A DNA stretch of 64,000 nt from Gaeumannomyces sp. JS-464 (taxonomy: Eukaryota > Ascomycota > Sordariomycetes > Magnaporthales > Magnaporthaceae): assembly GCA_002197995.1 (NCBI GenBank), contig NGZR01000002.1, positions 2,790,001 to 2,854,000 on the forward strand. Direction: 5' to 3'. Below, in pieces: positions 57,721-64,000 of this stretch. Below the pieces are notes generated by a model, which saw only the letters and a program-made list of their open reading frames with translations, searched no databases and was not told the origin of the DNA. The number at the start of each line of letters is the position of its first letter. The first letter of the stretch is position 1. The position numbers and the translations under genes were made by a program.

Positions 57721-60032
57721 ATGTTGAAGAAAAAGGGCGGGCCGTCCTTCAAGCCGAAGGCCGGCATTCGAAGAAACCCCCCTCCGGCGACGAGCCGGCT
57801 CTCTAAGACCCCGGCGTCCACGCCGTCTGAGGCACCCTCGGCCGGCCCAAGCGAGTCGGCCCACACGACGACGCCTGCCGCTCTAGCTACAACCGTAGAT
57901 GCGCCGCCTGCTACTGACTCAACTGCCCATGTTGCGCCGACTTCCGCACAGAGCGAGCCTCTGCCCACCCCCGCCTCTACAGCCGCCGAGACATCAAATG
58001 CTCCGTCGCAGTCTATCGAGGCTCCGGCCGCCGTGCCAAGCACCACGTCCGTCGCAGCTACCCCGGCTGTAAGCCGAGCCTCGATCCCAACTGAGCCGAG
58101 GAGGATGCCACAAAGAACCCCCACACCTTTATCTACAAGACCAGCCGAACTTGTCCAGGTACAGCCAGCGGATAAAGATGTCGGAAGGACAACGACGAAC
58201 CCACAGTCTACCGCTGCCCAATTCCGGCTATCGCCTCCGCAAATACCCCGACCCCAACGGCTCCGGAACCAGAGGCTCCCGCGCAACCTGGCCAGCCGTC
58301 TGCTCTTCAACCAAGCGTCAGCGAGGAACCAGCAATCTCATCAAGGACAGAACAGGCTCGTCCCTCTGCTCCCCCCACACCAGCGCCTACTGTGACAGCC
58401 TCGGCATCCGGCGATGTCCCAATTGACCCCGAAATAACGGGCGCAGCGGCCTCCGGCAAACCAGCGACCGCGCAAGGGAGGCCAAAACAGACCAGGAAGC
58501 GGAAGGCGCCAGCCAGCGCCGAAGTTGCTGGTTCGTCTGCGGCCCCAGGAGAGGCTCCTGCGGTGACACCGGTGAGGAAGCGTCGTGCGACCAAGGCGCA
58601 AGCCGCAGCGGCTCCGGCCCCTGAGGAAACAGAACGGACGACAGCTGAGGGCGAACAGGGGGCGCAGTCAGCACCTCAACCCAGCAAGCGCCCCGCAGCG
58701 AGGAGAGGAACCCGGGCGGCTGTCTCGGCACAGGAGAGGGAAGATGCAGGTGCGGACGTCATAGTGGAGGGAGAACCTGCCGCACCTCGTCGGCGAGCCA
58801 GGCCAAAGAAGAACGCTAGGAACGCGGCAGCGGCTGAGAATAGTTCTGATCCCGTCGAAGACGCAAACGCCGAGACCGCACCAGCCAAACCCACCAGGAG
58901 GCGCAAAAAGACAACGACTGGTACTGCAGATGCTGACGCTGAAGGAAACACGGGTGAAGCAGGCGAGACGGCGGGTGCGAAGAAGAAACGCGCCCCCAGA
59001 CCACCGCGTCGGGAGCGCTCAGAGACACCCGAGGACGCGGAGGAGCAGGTCATCGATCCGAACAGCCTCACCATGGCGGAGCTGACAAAGGATCTGCGCA
59101 TCGGGAAGAAGTTCAGCAGGCATGACGAGCTGCGAGACAGGATGAAGGAACTCAGCGCGAAGCAGCGTGAGGAGCGGAGGCTACGGAAGCTCAACGGCGG
59201 CGGCGAAGCGACGGGCTCAGGCGATGACGACGCCACCCCTGCAGCCGACGGCTCGGAGCCACAGGCTTCCGGCGCGGGCGGAGCTCCGGCGGCGCGGCCG
59301 CCGGCGGTGCTGGGACCGCAGTTCGAGATCATCAACGGCGAGATTGTCATCAACCAGGCGTCGCTGGTGCACGACAGGCATGCCGAGGCGATGGCGGACC
59401 AGGTGGACATGGAGGAGGTAGAAGAGAACGACTTCACCCGTATGACCAACTCGTCCACATACCTGAGGCCCAATAAGCTCAAGGGCCCCAACGCGTGGAA
59501 CAAGGAGGAGACGGCGCAGTTCTACGATTATCTGCGCATGTTCGGGACCGACTTCCAAACAATCGCCAACATGTTCCCTGGCAGGACGCGCCGCCACGTC
59601 AAGATGAAGTTCAACCGCGAGGAAAGACACAACCCTGCGGGCGTTAACGCCGCCCTCGTGGGCCAGAAGCAGGTAATGATCGACCTCGACGAGTACCAGA
59701 CCCGCACCGGTCGCGAGCTCGAGGCCACGGCCGCCATTGAAGAGGAGCATCAGCGCAGACAGGAGGCCCACGAGGCGGGACAACGCCGCATTCAGGAGGA
59801 GGCCGACGCGCTGCAGGCCGAAAAGCGCAAGAAGCTCCTCGGCACCGGGCCCGGCGACGATGCCAGCAACGGTAACAAGGGAGATGCCAGCGGGGCTTCC
59901 AAGCCTTCGGGTGCTGCTGCGGCTGCGGCTGCGGAGCCAGAGGAGGACGTCGAAATCATTGACGAGGACGCGGAAGTTGCGCGCCCTCCACCTCCCCGAC
60001 GAAAGCGGCGTGGCGGCGGTATCGGCGGTTGA
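57721..60032 (+). CDS. bdp1: TFIIIB subunit Bdp1 (B'')
   Basis: Bdp1 is the SANT-domain subunit of TFIIIB, which with TBP and Brf1 recruits RNA polymerase III to tRNA and 5S genes. The start M-L-K-K-K-G-G-P-S-F-K-P-K is the conserved fungal N-terminus. A long Pro/Ala/Thr-rich and then basic region follows. The conserved core begins at M-A-E-L-T-K-D-L-R-I-G-K near 59072. The Myb/SANT domain is P-N-A-W-N-K-E-E-T-A-Q-F-Y, F-G-T-D-F-Q-T-I-A-N-M-F-P-G-R-T-R-R-H-V-K near 59490-59600. An acidic stretch and basic R-R-K-R-R tail end it. The frame changes between about 58150 and 58230, in low-complexity sequence; either a missed intron of length 2 mod 3 or one indel explains it, and I see no convincing splice pair. 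Confidence 0.88.
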
Positions 60033-61752
60033 TATTCTGAGCTCGTATACCATTCGTTGTGAACACATCTGCGCCACACAGTGGGCAGCTCCGATGGGCT
60101 CATTGTGAATGTAACATTATGACACCTTGCCCCTGTAGCCGTGGAAGCTCTTTTTGCGTCCAACTCTTCTTGATTCCTGCCCTCGAACTGTAGCGGCTTC
60201 CGAGCGAAACGGGCTCCGCTAGCCACCATTGTCTGTCGGCGTACTTCGGTTGCGCGAGGTTGTAGCCATTGTGCCAACAGCGGCAGCGGCTTCACTGCAG
60301 CTGTGTTCTAGACATGTTGGTAGACCCTGGTCGCCGTGTTTCGAACACATCTGATGCTTTCAGCTAGGGGCATCCCCCGCCATCATGACTGGTGCGATCG
60401 GGTCCCCCGGCGCCGCAGTCAGTAGTGCCATCATGGTGTTTTTATGGAACTGTGGGTGAGCAAGGACGAAGAGCTACACCGGAAAACGGGATCGGAGCTT
60501 CAGCGGCCTTGGCTTGCGCGTCTTTTAGCCTAGTTGCTGCATCTTCCGTTGGTGATGGCGCTGCTAAAAACGCCATTTGTGATACTCGATATCCTGTGAA
60601 AGGCTGGAGCCTGGCCTAGGAGGGACAGGTGCGGACGACGGAGCTTGGTATTAATCGTGTGTTTTTACTTGTGATGATAAGTTGGCTTTCTGAAATGCGC
60701 CATGGAAATGTAGCCGTTTGCTCGCTCTCTCCTCGTTTCGAAACATGGCACGGGGTGGTAGAATGGCCGGTATGCAGTGGGGGTGAGCCTTATCCGAACT
60801 TCATGTTTTCGTCCGAACTCTTGGCCCGTTGGCTCGCCTCATATCCCGGCAGCATCACTGGCTGAGCAGCCTCCCGTCCCAAAGGAGGAGGGGCGAGACA
60901 CGCCAGTACCTTTATCAATCTGGCCTCGAGCCCTACGTCCAACAAGCTCCCGCGGCAAACGGAATGGTCGAGTCGGTAGAGGATTGCTCCCACCTTCCAT
61001 GCGTGAGACACAGGAAACCCACGTCGTGAGTTCGAGTACGAGTGTTGTCAGGTGTCCCTTCTTTGGGTATAAAGTTCCTGGTGGTAGAGGGCACTCGGTT
61101 GAAAGATGTAGAGCTTGGTGAAACCTATTTCCTCCGGCGAGGTTAGGTTTTCGTAGCTCGGCCACCAAGGGGTGACCGAGTGAGCTTTTTGCCAGTTCTC
61201 GTATACTTTTTTTCTATCTCGAATGGATGCTGTTGCCCAGTGAGGTTACCGACTGGCAAAGTCCACAGGGATGGAGGTAGTAGACCGCCTTCGTCAACGA
61301 ACAGCTGAGGTGTACAATACCTATTCACACCAATAGTATCGTTTGCCCGACATTAGGGGCGCCCGATTCAACTCTTGATTAGCCCACGTACCCAACCGGG
61401 CTGATAAGTGTCTTTTTTATTTAGCTGTGTTTTTGTGCAGTTTTGTGCCCGAGAGGCACAGCCACACATGAGCAAGGAAGCAAGAAGTGATGAGCTGTGG
61501 TGTGAATTTATGGTTTTAATCTCTTCCGAAAAACTACCACAACACAGGCTTCATCAAACATACTTGTGATCAGGTCCCGTCCCAGGAACATGAGGACCAG
61601 GCCGAGCCTCGCCGCAGTAATAACCTTAAAATGATCGCAGCGGCGGACAACCAGCAGACACAGCGAGGCCCATGGCAAGGAATGTGCCAGCAGAATCCGC
61701 CTTGGGCGCCAGGGCTGGCCCCGGTTCACACCGCCACCCATCCACGCGGGCC
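60033..61752. other. Intergenic, 1.7 kb, with a tRNA-like patch
   Basis: Begins with the bdp1 3' flank. Near 60964-60982 the sequence TCGAGTCGGTAGAGG resembles a tRNA A box, and near 61024-61038 GTCGTGAGTTCGAGT resembles a B box/T-arm, but acceptor stem pairing is absent. No protein-coding gene is supported. Confidence 0.35.
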
Positions 61753-62825
61753 ATGGCAGCCAGGGTCATCTCTTTCTGCGCCTCCGCGGCGATGAGCGTA
61801 ATAACGTTGCCGTACTACTGCTTCTACCGGCAAAATACCCTCCTCCCGATCCAGCGACTCGCCAAGGCCCTCAGGAGACGCGAGAACCCTCTGGACATTT
61901 ATCGGAAGCTGCAGCTGTGGAGGGACAGGAAGCTTTCCGAGGTCCAGTTTGTGCAGGTCTCCGTGAGTTCATGGCCGAAGCATCCAAGAGAGGTTTTGGT
62001 TGCCTTCCCTGAATTGCTGACTTTGGACCGCGCTTAATAAACCCTCTGTCAAAAAGGGGACCTTGTTAGCTGCGGCCGTCATCGGGTGCTTCTCCTGGCC
62101 TTTGGACAGTATTGAGACGTCTCCGCACTGGCTCGGTCCGGGCGCCTGGTATTCGAGCCTGGTGCTGTCGCTCTGTGCCGTGCTTCTCTCTTCGTCACAG
62201 TCTTTTATCCTCTCCACCCTCAAGAGCTCCCCACGGTCGTCCGGCCTCGCCCGTGAGCTCGGCATGGTCCTCCAACTTGCGGACCCTTACTGGGACGAAG
62301 CCAGCTTCGCGGCTGCGCACTGGGCGTCATCATCGCCGCCGCCACTGCCGCTACGTGACAGTATCCTCGGGCTCAATGGTAGCGCCGGTGGCGGCGGGAG
62401 CTACACAAGCAGCAGCGCTGGCTCGATGACGCCGGCAGGTGTCAAATTCCATATCGCCCACGTCCCCGTCGAGGTCGACATCGAGTGGAACATGGTGTTC
62501 ACCTGGCAGGCCCCGATGATGCTCATGGCTTACTCCGTCGTGGCTTTTCTCGTGGGCCTCCTTATACACGTCAGCCGACCTCTGTACAATGGCAGCGAAT
62601 TCTCAGGTGACAGCAAGGCACGTAAAATTTCTCTTCCTTCCCGGACCTCTTGAACACCTCCTTTTGATCTCAGGATAGGAACATCTGGTTAATCTCCATC
62701 GCCCACAGGCAGCTATCATGTTTTTGGTACTGTGTGCTGCTTCTCTTTCCGTCTTCGTTTGGTGCTCGTTCTGGGTTTACAAATTTGTGGATTTAGATGC
62801 ATCTTTCTCTCGCTGCGAGGAGTGA
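61753..62825 (+). CDS. Unnamed fungal multi-pass membrane protein
   Basis: Three exons, 61753-61962, 62057-62621 and 62713-62825, give 295 residues. Introns are 61963-62056 (GTGAGT...GCTGAC...AAAAAG) and 62622-62712 (GTAAAA...GGCAG), both restoring frame. Hydrophobic segments occur at the N-terminus (V-I-S-F-C-A-S-A-A-M-S), after S-G-T-L-L-A-A-A-V-I-G-C-F-S-W-P, around S-L-V-L-S-L-C-A-V-L-L, at M-M-L-M-A-Y-S-V-V-A-F-L-V-G-L-L-I and at M-F-L-V-L-C-A-A-S-L-S-V-F-V-W. The cytosolic L-W-R-D-R-K-L-S-E-V-Q-F-V-Q segment looks conserved in character, but I cannot name the family. The start at 61753 is chosen because it precedes the first TM segment; an in-frame Met at 61672 would add 27 residues. 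It is convergent with the patatin gene. Confidence 0.65.
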
Positions 62826-63028
62826 ACAAAGGTCGAGGATCTGTTATTAAATAGGCCCAGTGCATTTATCATGTCCATCAACAACATATCCACAAGTGTA
62901 TTATACAAGTAGGGTCTCTTTGAAATGGCTCGCCATTAGAAAACGCCGGGTTCTAGTGATTTCTTACAGCCTAGTACTTTGGTCCCCGCAATCCAGCATT
63001 TACCGCGAGATGCTTCCATGCCTTTTCA

Positions 63029-64000
63029 CTAGCTGCTAGAAGTAAACTCCTTATACTCCCAGGAGCGCTTGCAGCCATCGACCCACTCATCGCTACACTC
63101 GCTTCCCGGGTCGATCTCGTGATCCTGGCGCAGATGCTCAAGAAACCTGTCTCGGTAGTGCCATGTTTTATCCGGATCGTAAGTGCAGTCATGAAGGTTG
63201 CACACATAAAAGGTGCCTAGGGCGTAGCGCTCCCAGCGAGAGCTGCTCTCCTTGGCCCGTCTCCGACGGCAGTCGACCAGGCGCCTGGCACATTCCCTGA
63301 ACTTGTCGTGGCTTTCGGGCTGGCTCATGTAGCTGGCGAACGCCCGGTCCATCTTCTCGATTGTGTCGGCGCCAGTCTGGCGAGGACACCACTCGTCCAT
63401 TTCGACAGTGTTCTGGCCGCCAAGGCCGTTGGGCTGGTTAAACCTGAAGTAGCTGGTGTCTGGATTCGCACTGGCCCAGTCGCGTAAGACCCTGTGGACG
63501 GGCTCCGGGTCGCCACTTTGATGGACCGTTTTCCTGATGAGCCTCATGATTGGGAAGCTCCCTTCGATGCCCATCTGCGCCTCCGACGGCCGCGCTGTGC
63601 CGATGCTGACCCAGGTTGCGATGCTTTTATCGCGCTTGCGGAGGATACTCTTCAGCTCGTTAAGCACCTCCTCCGATGGATTGTTAGCTCGGCTAGCGCC
63701 GGCATCCTTCCACACGACGATCTTGCCCGTCTCTTCCTTTGTAAGCCCGGTTCCTCTTCTCCCGTCAATGGGCTCGCCGTCAAGTTGCATGACTTGCAGT
63801 GGCTTGAAGTAAGGCACCGCTGCCGTCGCAGCCCGAGCCACCTTCCAGGCGGCGAAGTTTGTTGCTTGTCCTGGGTTGAGAGGCGTGTACGGTGGTGGTC
63901 CGTCGGGTGGACTTGCTGGCGATGGAGGAGCGAAGTTGTCGTAAGAACGGAAGAGGAACACCTTTTCATCCTGTGGCTCCCCATTTGCATCCACTGTCCC
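63029..64000 (-). CDS. Patatin-like phospholipase, C-terminal part (start beyond right edge)
   Basis: Patatin-fold lipid acyl hydrolase. The frame is open to the window end, so the N-terminal P-loop-like G-G-x-x-x-G and G-x-S-x-G nucleophile lie outside. Visible are V-F-L-F-R-S-Y-D-N, then A-W-K-V-A-R-A-A-T-A-A-V-P-Y-F, D-A-G-A-S-R-A-N-N-P (the catalytic Asp block, D-A-G for the usual D-G-G) and W-V-S-I-G-T-A. Near the C-terminus C-N-L-H-D-C with H-L-R-Q-D-H is spaced like a C2H2 zinc finger, an unusual addition. The protein ends E-Y-K-E-F-T-S-S-S. In fungi, patatins are often effector modules of NLR-type systems, but a full N-terminus is needed to judge this one. Confidence 0.85.
   Translation of the reverse strand, partial: GTVDANGEPQDEKVFLFRSYDNFAPPSPASPPDGPPPYTPLNPGQATNFAAWKVARAATAAVPYFKPLQVMQLDGEPIDGRRGTGLTKEETGKIVVWKDAGASRANNPSEEVLNELKSILRKRDKSIATWVSIGTARPSEAQMGIEGSFPIMRLIRKTVHQSGDPEPVHRVLRDWASANPDTSYFRFNQPNGLGGQNTVEMDEWCPRQTGADTIEKMDRAFASYMSQPESHDKFRECARRLVDCRRRRAKESSSRWERYALGTFYVCNLHDCTYDPDKTWHYRDRFLEHLRQDHEIDPGSECSDEWVDGCKRSWEYKEFTSSS

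Overview
The window reads as a filamentous ascomycete (Pezizomycotina, probably Sordariomycetes; genus not determinable by eye). The evidence is short spliceosomal introns of about 50-120 bp with GTAAG-type donors and CTAAC/CTGAC-like branch sites, fungus-specific families (velvet VelC, SesB-NACHT receptor, DUF6601, DUF7729, HR-PKS-NRPS, HET, BTB of the fungal type), and recurring AGGTA/TACCT low-complexity tracts. There are no bacterial operons or Shine-Dalgarno sites.

Layout. (1) 0-0.8 kb: 3' part of a VelC velvet regulator. (2) 0.8-18 kb: an accessory, repeat-eroded stretch. It holds a decayed Ty3/gypsy gag-pol fragment (minus, about 2.6-4.2 kb), a doubly truncated choice-of-anchor-B (LVIVD) gene, a collagen-like Gly-X-Y relic, a large NLR-type receptor (TM anchor, SesB-like hydrolase, NACHT, near-identical 33-residue HEAT repeats), a divergently transcribed DUF6601 membrane protein, an integrase remnant and a BTB protein with an internal 81-bp duplication. 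(3) 18.8-38 kb: a secondary-metabolite cluster. A 12-kb hybrid polyketide synthase-NRPS (KS-AT-DH-CMeT-KR-ACP-C-A-T-R, minus strand) shares a bidirectional promoter with a P450; an MFS exporter and a CYP52-like P450 follow on the plus strand. A HET-domain fragment marks the far edge. (4) 39.7-64 kb: a calmer region with a DUF7729 GPI-type protein, a 4-kb gene-free stretch, a full ABCB multidrug transporter with a compound microsatellite at its 3' end, a SARAF-like membrane protein, the H2B ubiquitin ligase Bre1, the TFIIIB subunit Bdp1 (divergent from Bre1), an unnamed multi-TM protein and the C-terminal half of a patatin-like phospholipase.

How the parts work together. The synthase would make a methylated, highly reduced polyketide, join it to one amino acid and release it through the terminal reductase domain. 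The two P450s would tailor the product and the MFS (perhaps also the more distant ABC pump) would export it. No trans-acting enoyl reductase or cluster-specific zinc-cluster regulator is recognisable in the window.

A pervasive feature is single-base frame breaks inside otherwise intact coding sequence: 12 in the PKS-NRPS, at least six in the NLR, several in the ABC transporter, two in P450-2, one each in VelC, BTB and SARAF, and probably one in Bdp1. Most look like one missing base, often in or beside a homopolymer. Uncorrected sequencing indels explain this better than independent gene death, so coordinates below span the whole gene and the break positions are stated. The in-frame TAG in P450-1 and the truncated LVIVD gene are different and may be real lesions.
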